30,184 nucleotides of DNA from Lachnospiraceae bacterium AM93-12TA (GTDB lineage: Bacteria; Bacillota; Clostridia; Lachnospirales; Lachnospiraceae), in NCBI GenBank assembly GCA_027698105.1, contig JAQERH010000035.1, positions 1 through 30,184 of the forward strand, written 5' to 3'. Below are positions 23,468-30,184 of this stretch, in pieces. How positions within the stretch are numbered: the first letter of the stretch is position 1; each line of letters starts with the position of its first letter. The notes beneath the pieces were generated by a model that had not been told where the DNA came from, did not search any database, and was given only the letters and a program-made list of their open reading frames with translations. The position numbers and the translations under genes are program-made.

Positions 23468-24391
23468 CTACCGGTGCAGAAGCTGTACAGCCTCTGCCAT
23501 CATCTCATCAATCATTTCCTTACAGGTCTGCTCTTTCTTGATCATACCTGCAATCTGTCCTGCCATCACAGTGCCGTTTACTGTATCGCCCTCCATGACA
23601 GCTTTTCTGAGAGTTCCAAGAGTCAGGTATTCCAGCTCCTCAAAGGATTTGCCCTCCTGCTCCATCTTGATGTAGTCTCTTGTCATCTGGTTTCTTAAGC
23701 ATCTGACAGGATGGCCGTGGGTTCTTCCTGTAACAGTAGAATCAATATCCTTCGCCTTGATGATTCTCTCCTTGTAACCAGGATGAACGATAGACTCCTT
23801 CGCTACAACAAAGCGTGTTCCCATCTGGACAGCCTCTGCTCCCAGCATGAATGCTGCCGCAATGCCGCGTCCGTCTCCGATTCCGCCTGCTGCGATAACA
23901 GGGATGGAAACTGCGTCTGCAACCTGTGGAACCAGAGTCATGGTGGTCGCCTCGCCAATGTGTCCGCCGGACTCCATACCCTCTGCGATCACAGCGTCAG
24001 CTCCGCCCTTCTCCATCATTCTGGCCAGGGCAACGGAAGCTACCACAGGAATTACCTTGATTCCTGCTGCCTTCCACATCTCCATATACTTTCCTGGATT
24101 TCCGGCTCCTGTGGTGACTACCTTGATTCCTTCCTCAACTACAACCTTTGCCACGTCGTCAGCGTGAGGGCTCATCAGCATAACATTGACGCCAAAAGGC
24201 TTCTTTGTCAGCTCTCTGGCTTTTCTGATTTCCTCGCGAACCACTTCTCCCGGAGCGTTAGCTCCGCCGATCAGGCCCAGTCCTCCCGCCTCAGAAACAG
24301 CGGCAGCCAGGTGATGCTCAGCCACCCAGGCCATACCGCCCTGGATGATTGGACATTCAATCCCTAAAAGTTCAGTGACTCTGGTCTTCAT
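23468..24391 (-). CDS. fabK: Enoyl-ACP reductase II (FabK)
   Basis: FMN-dependent reduction of trans-2-enoyl-ACP, the last step of each cycle, replacing FabI. A 307-residue TIM-barrel flavoprotein with IECPIIQGGMAWVAEHHLA at the start, H144 in SGGHIGEATT (the position of the essential histidine in pneumococcal FabK), PVIAAGGIGDGRGIAAA and AVQMGTRFV. Length and N-terminus fit FabK better than nitronate monooxygenases. Its ATG overlaps the acpP stop by one base (TAATG), so the two are coupled. FabK enzymes are insensitive to triclosan. Confidence 0.95.
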   Translation of the reverse strand: MKTRVTELLGIECPIIQGGMAWVAEHHLAAAVSEAGGLGLIGGANAPGEVVREEIRKARELTKKPFGVNVMLMSPHADDVAKVVVEEGIKVVTTGAGNPGKYMEMWKAAGIKVIPVVASVALARMMEKGGADAVIAEGMESGGHIGEATTMTLVPQVADAVSIPVIAAGGIGDGRGIAAAFMLGAEAVQMGTRFVVAKESIVHPGYKERIIKAKDIDSTVTGRTHGHPVRCLRNQMTRDYIKMEQEGKSFEELEYLTLGTLRKAVMEGDTVNGTVMAGQIAGMIKKEQTCKEMIDEMMAEAVQLLHR

Positions 24392-24624
24392 TATGCCTCA
24401 ACACCTTTTTCTTTTAAATAGTTCATTACATCACCGACTGTTAAGAGGTTCTGTAAATCCTCAGCCGGGATCTCTACGGAGTACTCATCCTCCAGAGCCA
24501 TAACTAACTCAAATAAGTCAAGGGAGTCTGCTCCCAGATCATCCTTAAAGGAAGAAGCCTCTGTAATAGACTCTGCGTCCACGCTTAACTGCTCTGCGAT
24601 GATCTCTTTCATTTTCTCTAACAT
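24391..24624 (-). CDS. acpP: Acyl carrier protein
   Basis: Carries growing acyl chains on a 4'-phosphopantetheine arm. A 77-residue acidic helical protein with the attachment site at S34 in [11 protein letters not shown], and the later [11 protein letters not shown] and GDVMNYL. It has a 141-base upstream gap containing its own promoter, which would allow extra acpP expression beyond the operon promoter. It is followed directly by fabK. Confidence 0.97.
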   Translation of the reverse strand: MLEKMKEIIAEQLSVDAESITEASSFKDDLGADSLDLFELVMALEDEYSVEIPAEDLQNLLTVGDVMNYLKEKGVEA

Positions 24625-24707
24625 AGTTTTTGTCTCCTTTGCTTGATAGGTTTTTGATTTTCTGAAAGCCGTGCCGGGGACCTCCCCCTACAGCTGTCAT
24701 TTCTTTT

Positions 24708-24735
24708 ATTATATTTGATTTTCAGGAAGTTGCAA
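24708..24735 (-). promoter_or_regulatory. Internal acpP promoter with degenerate FabT-like site
   Basis: On the minus strand TTGCAA (24735-24730), a 16-base spacer and a perfect TATAAT (24713-24708). Inside the spacer, on the plus strand, is TTTGA-TTT-TCA (24714-24724), a one-sided match to the FabT-like dyad at fabH. A related TTTGATTTTC lies at 24653-24662 within the leader. The promoter is fairly convincing; FabT binding is speculative. Confidence 0.6.
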
Positions 24736-24765
24736 GAAAAAAATCCCTGGAATCGCAGACTGATT

Positions 24766-25728
24766 CTACCACTCCAGTAAAGTAGCCCCCCAGGTCATGC
24801 CTGCGCCGAATCCTGCAAGCACCAGCTTGTCGCCTGTTTCAAGCTTTCCGTCCCGCTTCATTTCGTCCAGAAGAATCGGAATCGAGGCAGCGGAGGTATT
24901 GCCGTAGCGCTCAATATTTACCGGTATTTTTTCCATTGGAATTCCAAGGCGCTTCGATGCCGCCTCTAAAATTCTTAAATTAGCCTGATGCAGGACAAAG
25001 TATTTAATCTCATCCGGATCCATCTGTGCGTCCTCTAAAATCTTTGCCACAATCTCAGGTACTTTGCGGACTGCAAACTTGAATACTTCTTTGCCGTCCA
25101 TTTTCATAAAGCCCAGCTCTGGTTTCACACCGTTTAAGCAGTTTCCAAGATTTCTGGCCTGGCATTCCAGGGTCCATCCCTTTGTTCCGTCGCTTCCCAT
25201 CAGCGTTTTTATAATACCAGTCTCAGAGGCTCTGACAACTGCCGCTCCGGCTCCGTCGCCAAAGAGGATGCATGTGCCTCTGTCTGTCCAGTCCACTACC
25301 TTGCTTAAAGTCTCAGCCCCAATAATAAGAGCCGTCTTATAAAGGCCTGAGGCAAAAAATCCATTGGCAATGTGAAGGCCAAAAATAAATCCTGAGCAGG
25401 CCGCTGTAATGTCAAATCCCACTGCATTCACAGCTCCTATAGCCGCCTGGACATCCATGGCTCCAGCCGGGAATGCCCTGTCTCCGGAGGAGGTGGCCAG
25501 TATAATCAGGTCTATTTCTGCCGGATCAATTCCTGCATCTTCAATGGCCCTCTTCGCTGCCTCTGCAGCCATTTCGCAGGTGCCCTTGTCCTTTGACACC
25601 CTTCTCTCACAGATTCCCGTCCGTTCTTTTATCCAATCGTCATCCGTATCGAGAAATTTCATGAGATCCTTATTCGTAACAACTGTTTCCGGCACATAAG
25701 AGCCGATTCCAATGATTTTTGTAGTCAT
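24766..25728 (-). CDS. fabH: 3-oxoacyl-ACP synthase III (FabH)
   Basis: Starts chains by condensing an acyl-CoA primer with malonyl-ACP. The 320-residue thiolase-fold enzyme has the catalytic triad C111 (ITAACSGF), H247 (FVLHQANLRIL) and N277 (NIERYGNTSA), and the C-terminal GFGAGMTWGA. Length is standard. It is the first gene of the fatty acid operon, with AGGA 7 bases before the ATG. A near-consensus promoter and a FabT-type operator lie directly upstream. Primer preference (straight or branched) cannot be read from sequence. Confidence 0.97.
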   Translation of the reverse strand: MTTKIIGIGSYVPETVVTNKDLMKFLDTDDDWIKERTGICERRVSKDKGTCEMAAEAAKRAIEDAGIDPAEIDLIILATSSGDRAFPAGAMDVQAAIGAVNAVGFDITAACSGFIFGLHIANGFFASGLYKTALIIGAETLSKVVDWTDRGTCILFGDGAGAAVVRASETGIIKTLMGSDGTKGWTLECQARNLGNCLNGVKPELGFMKMDGKEVFKFAVRKVPEIVAKILEDAQMDPDEIKYFVLHQANLRILEAASKRLGIPMEKIPVNIERYGNTSAASIPILLDEMKRDGKLETGDKLVLAGFGAGMTWGATLLEW

Positions 25729-25781
25729 GTCTGATTCCTGCTTTTCTGTCTGCTTTCTTTCATTACTCAGTTAACGAAATT

Positions 25782-25796
25782 GTTTGATATTCAAAC
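25782..25796. promoter_or_regulatory. FabT-type operator at the fabH transcription start
   Basis: GTTTGA-TAT-TCAAAC is a perfect 6+6 dyad with a 3-base centre. It matches the TTTGA-n-TCAAA core known for FabT. It begins 8 bases downstream of the fabH -10 box, so it covers the predicted start site, a position where a bound repressor would block initiation. A fabT-like gene is present in the window. Binding is inferred. Confidence 0.75.
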
Positions 25797-25803
25797 TATT
25801 GCT

Positions 25804-25832
25804 AGTGTATTCTATGGCAGGGTGTTTGTCAA
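25804..25832 (-). promoter_or_regulatory. Fatty acid operon promoter
   Basis: On the minus strand a perfect TTGACA (25832-25827), a 17-base spacer and TACACT (25809-25804). Transcription would start near 25797, at the edge of the FabT-type dyad, and run through fabH and the rest of the operon. Confidence 0.8.
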
Positions 25833-25876
25833 GGAAAAAAGTAGTACCCTTTTGCTCTGGCAGAAGGTATAATGAA

Positions 25877-25936
25877 GGCAGGAATCGCTCTGTGAGCAAT
25901 TCCTGCCGCTACGCAAACGGAGTATCCGCAGGATAC
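25877..25936 (+). other. Paired hairpins upstream of the two-component system
   Basis: The first stem pairs 25877-25890 with 25894-25907 (GGCAGGAAT...GCTC/GAGC...ATTCCTGCC, one mismatch, 3-base loop). The second pairs GTATCC (25922-25927) with GGATAC (25931-25936). Neither has a T-run, so they are not ordinary terminators. A TATAAT at 25868-25873 lies just before them without a good -35, so they may form the 5' leader of the response regulator mRNA. They could also be a copy of a short dispersed intergenic repeat. Confidence 0.45.
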
Positions 25937-26015
25937 GGAGTTCGCGGTCCCTGAGCTATGATATTTCTTTATTCTATATACACATTCATATACGCAAAGA
26001 CAGGAGGTTTACATA

Positions 26016-26711
26016 ATGCAAAAAATTCTTGTATGCGACGACGACAAACAGATCGTTGAGGCTATTGATATCTATTTAACCGGGGAGGGCTTCGAGGTAA
26101 TCAAGGCCTACGACGGCCTGGAGGCCCTGGAGCTTCTGAAAACAAATGAAGTCAATCTGATGATTGTGGACGTGATGATGCCCGGCCTGGACGGCATCCG
26201 GACTACGCTGAAAGTCCGGGAAACCAGCAGTATCCCGATTATTATTCTGTCTGCCAAATCAGAGGATTCTGATAAGATTCTGGGGCTGAACATCGGCGCA
26301 GACGATTATATCACAAAGCCCTTTAATCCTCTGGAGCTGGTAGCCCGAGTCAAATCCCAGCTTCGCCGCTACACCCAGCTGGGAAACATGAACACCCAGA
26401 CAGACAGCCGTGTATATAAATGCGGCGGTCTCCAGATCAACGATGAAAATAAGGAAGTATTTGTGGACGGAGAGCTGATCAAGCTGACTCCCATTGAGTA
26501 TAATATTCTCCTTCTCCTGGTCAAAAACGCCGGAAAGGTATTCTCCATTGACCAGATCTACGAGGAGATCTGGAATGAGGAGGCCATCGGAGCAGACAAT
26601 ACTGTAGCAGTCCATATCCGCCATATCCGCGAAAAAATCGAAATCAATCCCAGGGAACCCCGGTATCTGAAGGTGGTCTGGGGCGTTGGATACAAAATTG
26701 AAAAGCAGTAG
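26016..26711 (+). CDS. OmpR/PhoB-family response regulator
   Basis: A 231-residue DNA-binding response regulator, most like VanR/WalR-type proteins. The receiver domain (1-115) has the acidic pocket D8-D9-D10, the phosphoacceptor D52 (IVDVMMPG), S79 in the Thr/Ser switch position and K101 (YITKPFNP). The C-terminal winged helix (about 135-230) has LTPIEYNILLLL, the recognition helix VAVHIRHIREKIE and a terminal GVGYKIE. It has a strong AGGAGG about 9 bases before the ATG. The partner kinase starts 8 bases after its stop. It is divergent from the fatty acid operon; no regulatory link to that operon is shown. Confidence 0.95.
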   Translation: MQKILVCDDDKQIVEAIDIYLTGEGFEVIKAYDGLEALELLKTNEVNLMIVDVMMPGLDGIRTTLKVRETSSIPIIILSAKSEDSDKILGLNIGADDYITKPFNPLELVARVKSQLRRYTQLGNMNTQTDSRVYKCGGLQINDENKEVFVDGELIKLTPIEYNILLLLVKNAGKVFSIDQIYEEIWNEEAIGADNTVAVHIRHIREKIEINPREPRYLKVVWGVGYKIEKQ

Positions 26712-26719
26712 GTGGCATT

Positions 26720-29077
26720 ATGACAATTCGAAAGCTTTCCTTATATCAGCGGAAAATTGCAGCCTGTGTTGTTCATCTTTTTTTCCTGGCCCTGGCCTTT
26801 ATCGGCGTGGGAATCATGTACATGAACGACAATCTGGGTGTGGGAATTACCAGGGTTCACAGCGGCTCCTATGAGGAGACGGAGGAATTTACTCAATATT
26901 TCAATGAGGATCTGTCCGACATTTTTCAGTACATGGAATACCACAAAATCTTTTCCACCGGAGGCGCTGTCGACGTCTCCAACGAGATGCTCCAGATGAC
27001 CTTCGGTCCGAATGATACCCGCTCCTTTTCGCTGAACGATATTATTAAATATCTGAAGTCTATGGGGTATTACCTGAATGAGGATTTTCAGTGTACGCCT
27101 GTGAATGTAGATGAAAAGCGCAAACCTCTTAAAGGCTATGTGGCATGGTCTGCTGCGGATCCGGATGTGTATTATACCTCTCTGAAAGAAGGAATGCGCT
27201 ATTGCTCCCTGGAGGAGATATCGTTAGAGATTCTAAGCACTCTGAACCGGTATTACACGACCTATAAAAGATTGTTTGACCGCCCCTGCAATCTGCATTT
27301 TAAAATTGAATATCTGGATACAGAGTCAACTCCCAAGCGGATCACTTCCTTCTCAAATGATAAGTCTCTGACTCTGGATACTGCCAAAACGTATGGCCGG
27401 TATGCCTGCCTTCAGGGCAATTCCGTATTTTATGACACAAACTTTAAATCCATTGATCTGGATACTGTTTCCGCCCTGTCGGCTAACAATCCGTATTCCA
27501 CAAAGACCTATTATCTGTTAGCCGCTCTGGATACAAACTATCCCGCTGACGACGCCTATGCAGCCAATTACAGACACTATGCCAGAATGCAGAACTATTA
27601 TTTCCTGGGCTTCGCCCTGATGGCGGCCGGGGGGCTTACAGCAGCTTTTTCCCTGCTGTATCTTCTGTCTGTTTCCGGAAAGCGTGAAGATGGGGATAAA
27701 TCTGTATCTCTCACGCCTTTCGACCGCACCAGCACAGAGATTGGTATTCTGCTCCTATCTCTTATGACCGTGGCGGCCCTCTTTGCCTGCCGGTATACGC
27801 TGATTCGTGTCCTCCACCTGACTCTTCCGGAAGAATCCTGGCCGGTTGGAGAAAAGGCGCTCTACACTGCCGTGATTTATCTGGGCTGCCTGCTGGCTGT
27901 CTTCAGTCTGCTTCGTCGGTATAAAGCAGGAGTCATCTGGGAGAACAGCCTGATTCGGAAACTGGGCGTCCGCCTATCCATTTTCTTTACAGGACAGACC
28001 TTTGCAGGACAGCTGACAGTATCCTTTATTTCCTATCTGATCTGCAGCACGGTTCTTCTCCTGACTGCCGCTTATTTATATTTAAAATGGCATATCCTTT
28101 CTGTGACGCTGAAAATCATGATTGGAGTGCTGGCAGTTCTCTGGATCTGCCTGAACCTGTGGATTTTTTATATCCTGTTCCGCCGTTCTGCTGATCGCGA
28201 TAAAATCGATCTGGCCATCCGCCATCTGGCAGACGGAGAAACTTCCTATCAGGTAGATTTAAAGCAGTTTTCCGGAAAAATCCGTGAAACAGCTGAAAAT
28301 CTGAACAACGCCAGCAGGGGACTGGAAGCCGCCCTGTCGGAAAAGGTGAAAAGCGAACGGCTGAAGGCCGATCTGATTACCAATGTCTCCCATGACATTA
28401 AGACACCGCTGACATCCATTATCAACTATGTAGATTTAATTAAACGGGAACATATTCAGGATGAAAAAATCCTGCGCTATCTGGATGTGCTGGAGCAGAA
28501 ATCCCACCGTCTGAAAAACCTGACGGAGGATCTGGTGGAGGCCTCCAAGGCCAGCTCCGGAAACTTAAAGCTGGAGATCAGCCGTCTGGATTTTATTGAA
28601 CTGATTCACCAGACCAACGGTGAATTTGAAGAAAAATTTGCCATCCGCCAGCTGAATCTGATTACCTCTGCTCCGGAGCATGCACTTTTTATCGAGGCAG
28701 ACGGACGCCGTCTGTGGCGGGTTCTGGAAAATCTCTATAACAATGCCTTCAAGTATGCCTTGGAGGGAAGCCGCATTTATGTGGATGTGGCTGAAGAGGA
28801 TTCCATGGCCATATTTACCATTAAAAATATGTCCTCCAATCCCCTGAATATCAAGGCCGAGGAGCTTACGGAGCGGTTCGTCCGGGGCGATGTAGCCAGA
28901 ACTACCGAAGGCAGCGGTCTGGGCCTGTCTATTGCAAAGAGCCTGACTGAGCTTCAGGGCGGAACCTTTGAAATTTACATCGACGGAGATCTCTTCAAGG
29001 TAAAAGTAGCGTTCCCGCTCCTTCAGACAGAAAAACAGGCAGGTGAATCAGAAGAAGACCCTTCATCCTCAAAATAA
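26720..29077 (+). CDS. Multi-TM sensor histidine kinase
   Basis: A 785-residue membrane kinase paired with the preceding regulator. TM1 (about 13-34) is followed by a large extracellular region (about 35-290) that I cannot assign to a known sensor fold. Five more TM segments follow, starting near 294, 340, 380, 431 and 461. A short HAMP-like stretch (IRHLADGETSYQVDL) and a helix lead to the H-box NVSHDIKTPLTS with the phosphorylated H558. The ATPase domain has the N-box LYNNAFKYA (N674/N675) and GSGLGLSIAKSL. The C-terminus is a Ser/Glu-rich tail. This layout recurs in VanS-like kinases of gut Clostridia. The stimulus is unknown. Confidence 0.9.
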   Translation: MTIRKLSLYQRKIAACVVHLFFLALAFIGVGIMYMNDNLGVGITRVHSGSYEETEEFTQYFNEDLSDIFQYMEYHKIFSTGGAVDVSNEMLQMTFGPNDTRSFSLNDIIKYLKSMGYYLNEDFQCTPVNVDEKRKPLKGYVAWSAADPDVYYTSLKEGMRYCSLEEISLEILSTLNRYYTTYKRLFDRPCNLHFKIEYLDTESTPKRITSFSNDKSLTLDTAKTYGRYACLQGNSVFYDTNFKSIDLDTVSALSANNPYSTKTYYLLAALDTNYPADDAYAANYRHYARMQNYYFLGFALMAAGGLTAAFSLLYLLSVSGKREDGDKSVSLTPFDRTSTEIGILLLSLMTVAALFACRYTLIRVLHLTLPEESWPVGEKALYTAVIYLGCLLAVFSLLRRYKAGVIWENSLIRKLGVRLSIFFTGQTFAGQLTVSFISYLICSTVLLLTAAYLYLKWHILSVTLKIMIGVLAVLWICLNLWIFYILFRRSADRDKIDLAIRHLADGETSYQVDLKQFSGKIRETAENLNNASRGLEAALSEKVKSERLKADLITNVSHDIKTPLTSIINYVDLIKREHIQDEKILRYLDVLEQKSHRLKNLTEDLVEASKASSGNLKLEISRLDFIELIHQTNGEFEEKFAIRQLNLITSAPEHALFIEADGRRLWRVLENLYNNAFKYALEGSRIYVDVAEEDSMAIFTIKNMSSNPLNIKAEELTERFVRGDVARTTEGSGLGLSIAKSLTELQGGTFEIYIDGDLFKVKVAFPLLQTEKQAGESEEDPSSSK

Positions 29078-29080
29078 TGC

Positions 29081-29110
29081 TTGACAAAACAGATGAAATA
29101 ATGTTAGTCT
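29081..29110 (+). promoter_or_regulatory. Candidate promoter of the second yitT gene
   Basis: A perfect TTGACA (29081-29086) followed after 18 bases by TAGTCT (29105-29110). The -10 is weak (T, A and final T match). The predicted start, near 29117, is only a few bases before the large hairpin. No other promoter fits between that hairpin and the gene. Confidence 0.5.
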
Positions 29111-29121
29111 GATGCTCGAAG

Positions 29122-29167
29122 AGCGAAAGCGTATTATATCAAAATATAATACGCTTTCGCTTTTTTT
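29122..29167 (+). terminator. 18-bp terminator or attenuator hairpin before yitT
   Basis: A perfect 18-bp stem (AGCGAAAGCGTATTATAT 29122-29139 with 29144-29161), a 4-base loop, then six T residues (29162-29167). It is a textbook intrinsic terminator shape. It lies 44 bases past the kinase stop and 25 bases before the yitT ATG. It may end the two-component operon, and any transcript of yitT from the promoter at 29081 must also cross it. Confidence 0.8.
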
Positions 29168-29192
29168 ATTATGAAATGGAGGTATAAAGACG

Positions 29193-30080
29193 ATGAAAAC
29201 ACAGTTTTCCATGCGAAAAGTAAACCTATTTGCAGCGCAGCTGCTCTGGGAATTTATAGGAAGCATATTTATTGCAGCTGGAATTTATAACTTTGCTGTG
29301 CAGGCAAAATTTCCGATGACAGGATTTTCCGGTATTTCTATTATCTTATATCGGTTACTGAACATTCCCATTGGTCTTTCAACGATTGTACTAAACATCC
29401 CTGTAGCCATTATTTGCTATCGGCTTCTCGGAAAGAAATTTTTTATCAGCTCTTTACGATGCATGGTACTCTCTTCCTTGATGATTGACTATGTGGCGCC
29501 GTTGTTTCCGGTGTATGAGGGAGATCGATTATTAGCAGCCCTTTGCACGGGTGTATTGGGCGGTATTGGATATGCATTGATTTATTCTAAAAATTCTTCT
29601 ACCGGCGGATCAGACTTTATCATCATGGCAGTAAAAGCAATCAAGCCTCATCTGTCTCTTGGAAAAATTGCATTCTGGTCTGATGTAGGTATTATTCTGG
29701 TTGGTGGAATTTTATTCCGGGATATAGACGGTATCATTTATGGAATGGTTGTAAATTTTATTTTCGCTGTTGCAGTAGACAAACTGATGTATGGAATTAA
29801 TGCCGGCAAACTTGCATTAATCGTTACAAACCATGGTTCCCAAATCTGCGAAGTGATCGATGAATGCTGTCAGCGCGGAACTACTATTTTAAGTGGTCAG
29901 GGCGGCTACCGCGGAAACGAAAAACAGGTAGTTATGTGCGCTTGTAATAACAAAGAAATGTTCCAGGTTCAGCAAGCTGTTAAAAAAGCAGATCCTGATT
30001 CTTTTCTGATTGTACTTGAATCCAATGAGGTTCATGGAGAAGGTTTTAAAATGGTACAAATCGGAAACGAATTAAACTGA
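29193..30080 (+). CDS. YitT-family membrane protein with DUF2179 domain
   Basis: A 295-residue protein with the full YitT architecture. Five or six membrane segments span about 12-200, with the hallmark STGGSDFIIMA near residue 140. A cytoplasmic DUF2179 domain (about 210-285) follows, including LALIVTNHGSQICEVID, the GTTILSGQGGYRG loop and MFQVQQAVKKADPDSFLIV. Family function is not established. GGAGG lies 9 or 10 bases before the ATG. Its codon use is more AT-rich than the GC-richer genes to the left, suggesting separate ancestry. It differs from the other YitT of the window by having DUF2179 and by its control region. Confidence 0.88.
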   Translation: MKTQFSMRKVNLFAAQLLWEFIGSIFIAAGIYNFAVQAKFPMTGFSGISIILYRLLNIPIGLSTIVLNIPVAIICYRLLGKKFFISSLRCMVLSSLMIDYVAPLFPVYEGDRLLAALCTGVLGGIGYALIYSKNSSTGGSDFIIMAVKAIKPHLSLGKIAFWSDVGIILVGGILFRDIDGIIYGMVVNFIFAVAVDKLMYGINAGKLALIVTNHGSQICEVIDECCQRGTTILSGQGGYRGNEKQVVMCACNNKEMFQVQQAVKKADPDSFLIVLESNEVHGEGFKMVQIGNELN

Positions 30081-30112
30081 TCCTGTTTCCGTAAACTCCA
30101 GAAAGAATGTGC

Positions 30113-30133
30113 CTCCTAAGCGGAGCGTTTTTT
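30113..30133 (+). terminator. Weak terminator after yitT
   Basis: CTCC (30113-30116) and GGAG (30122-30125) form a short stem, followed by six T residues (30128-30133), 32 bases past the yitT stop. The stem is short. GCCTCCTA (30111-30118) is also the exact inverse of TAGGAGGC (30141-30148) in the adjoining intron-like sequence. Confidence 0.45.
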
Positions 30134-30135
30134 AA

Positions 30136-30184
30136 TCGAGTAGGAGGCGGTGATTAACCGCCGTCCTCTCACACCACCGTGCGT
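30136..30184 (-). mobile_element. 3' end of a group II intron (partial, runs off the edge)
   Basis: Read on the minus strand, the last 49 bases give ACGCACGGTGGTGTGAGAGG, then a hairpin with arms GGCGGT/ACCGCC around TTAATC, then CTCCTACTCGAT. This resembles the end of domain V, domain VI with its branch-point region, and the 3' terminus of bacterial group II introns. The body and reverse-transcriptase gene would lie to the right, outside the window. The 3' splice boundary is placed near 30136 by analogy. It is a pattern-memory call on a short stretch. Confidence 0.6.

Noticed and set aside
24730..24765. Terminator after fabH (GAATC/GATTC stem followed by seven T residues)
   Set aside because: The stem is only 5 bp and the T-run is separated from it, so operon transcription probably continues; partial termination cannot be excluded.
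25868..25873. TATAAT as the response-regulator promoter
   Set aside because: No acceptable -35 at 15-19 bases and no extended -10, so it is mentioned only as a candidate.
30111..30184. Class C group II intron inserted after a terminator
   Set aside because: Class C introns follow the terminator in the same orientation; here the intron 3' end, on the opposite strand, faces it.

Overview
The window reads as chromosomal DNA of an anaerobic, spore-forming Clostridia, most likely a Lachnospiraceae (Clostridium cluster XIVa) relative. The reasons are a base composition near 50% GC, a T-box-controlled metG, a FabK/FabT-type fatty acid system, the sporulation genes spmA and spmB, and TTG/GTG starts with strong Shine-Dalgarno sites. 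The organism assignment is inference. Most genes lie on the minus strand.

Layout, left to right. (1) 1-210: tandem minus-strand promoters with phased A-tracts, apparently the control region of an rRNA operon whose 16S gene lies just off the left edge. (2) 261-1281: a GNAT acetyltransferase gene and a minus-strand tRNA operon (Phe-GAA, Gly-UCC, Gly-GCC) with its own promoter and terminator. (3) 1470-6880: metG behind a T-box riboswitch, then a separately promoted group: small membrane protein, EcsC-like protein, tatD, rsmA. (4) 6927-10496: a DUF885 lipoprotein with a metallopeptidase-like motif, then a YitT-family membrane protein divergent from a MerR regulator. Their promoters overlap, and the yitT promoter has the 19-bp spacer of MerR-activated promoters. 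(5) 10523-14853: a lipoprotein, a FabT-like MarR regulator, spmB, an ArsC/Spx-family protein on the plus strand, an ornithine-cyclodeaminase-like protein of the archaeal/ArgZ type, and spmA. (6) 14910-25832: a complete type II fatty acid synthesis operon on the minus strand, fabH-acpP-fabK-fabD-fabG-fabF-accB-fabZ-accC-accDA (one fused polypeptide), followed by a nitronate-monooxygenase-like flavoprotein. (7) 25877-29077: leader hairpins and a two-component system (OmpR-type regulator, six-TM sensor kinase). (8) 29081-30184: a more AT-rich second YitT gene behind an 18-bp terminator-like hairpin, then what looks like the 3' end of a group II intron running off the right edge.

How it fits together. 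The fatty acid operon carries every step from malonyl-CoA formation (AccB, AccC, AccDA) through loading (FabD, AcpP), initiation (FabH) and elongation (FabF, FabG, FabZ, FabK). A perfect dyad, GTTTGA-TAT-TCAAAC, sits at the predicted fabH transcription start. The FabT-like repressor that would bind it is encoded about 13 kb beyond the other end of the operon, on the same strand. A degenerate copy of the site overlaps an internal acpP promoter. The spmA/spmB pair, normally adjacent, is split by about 2 kb.

The best leads outside ordinary annotation are the displaced FabT and its operator, the MerR/YitT switch, the hairpin that any transcript of the second yitT must cross, and the placement of the spmA ribosome-binding site inside the fatty acid operon terminator. 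I found no clearly novel multi-gene system. All calls rest on reading the sequence and on family knowledge; no database search was run.
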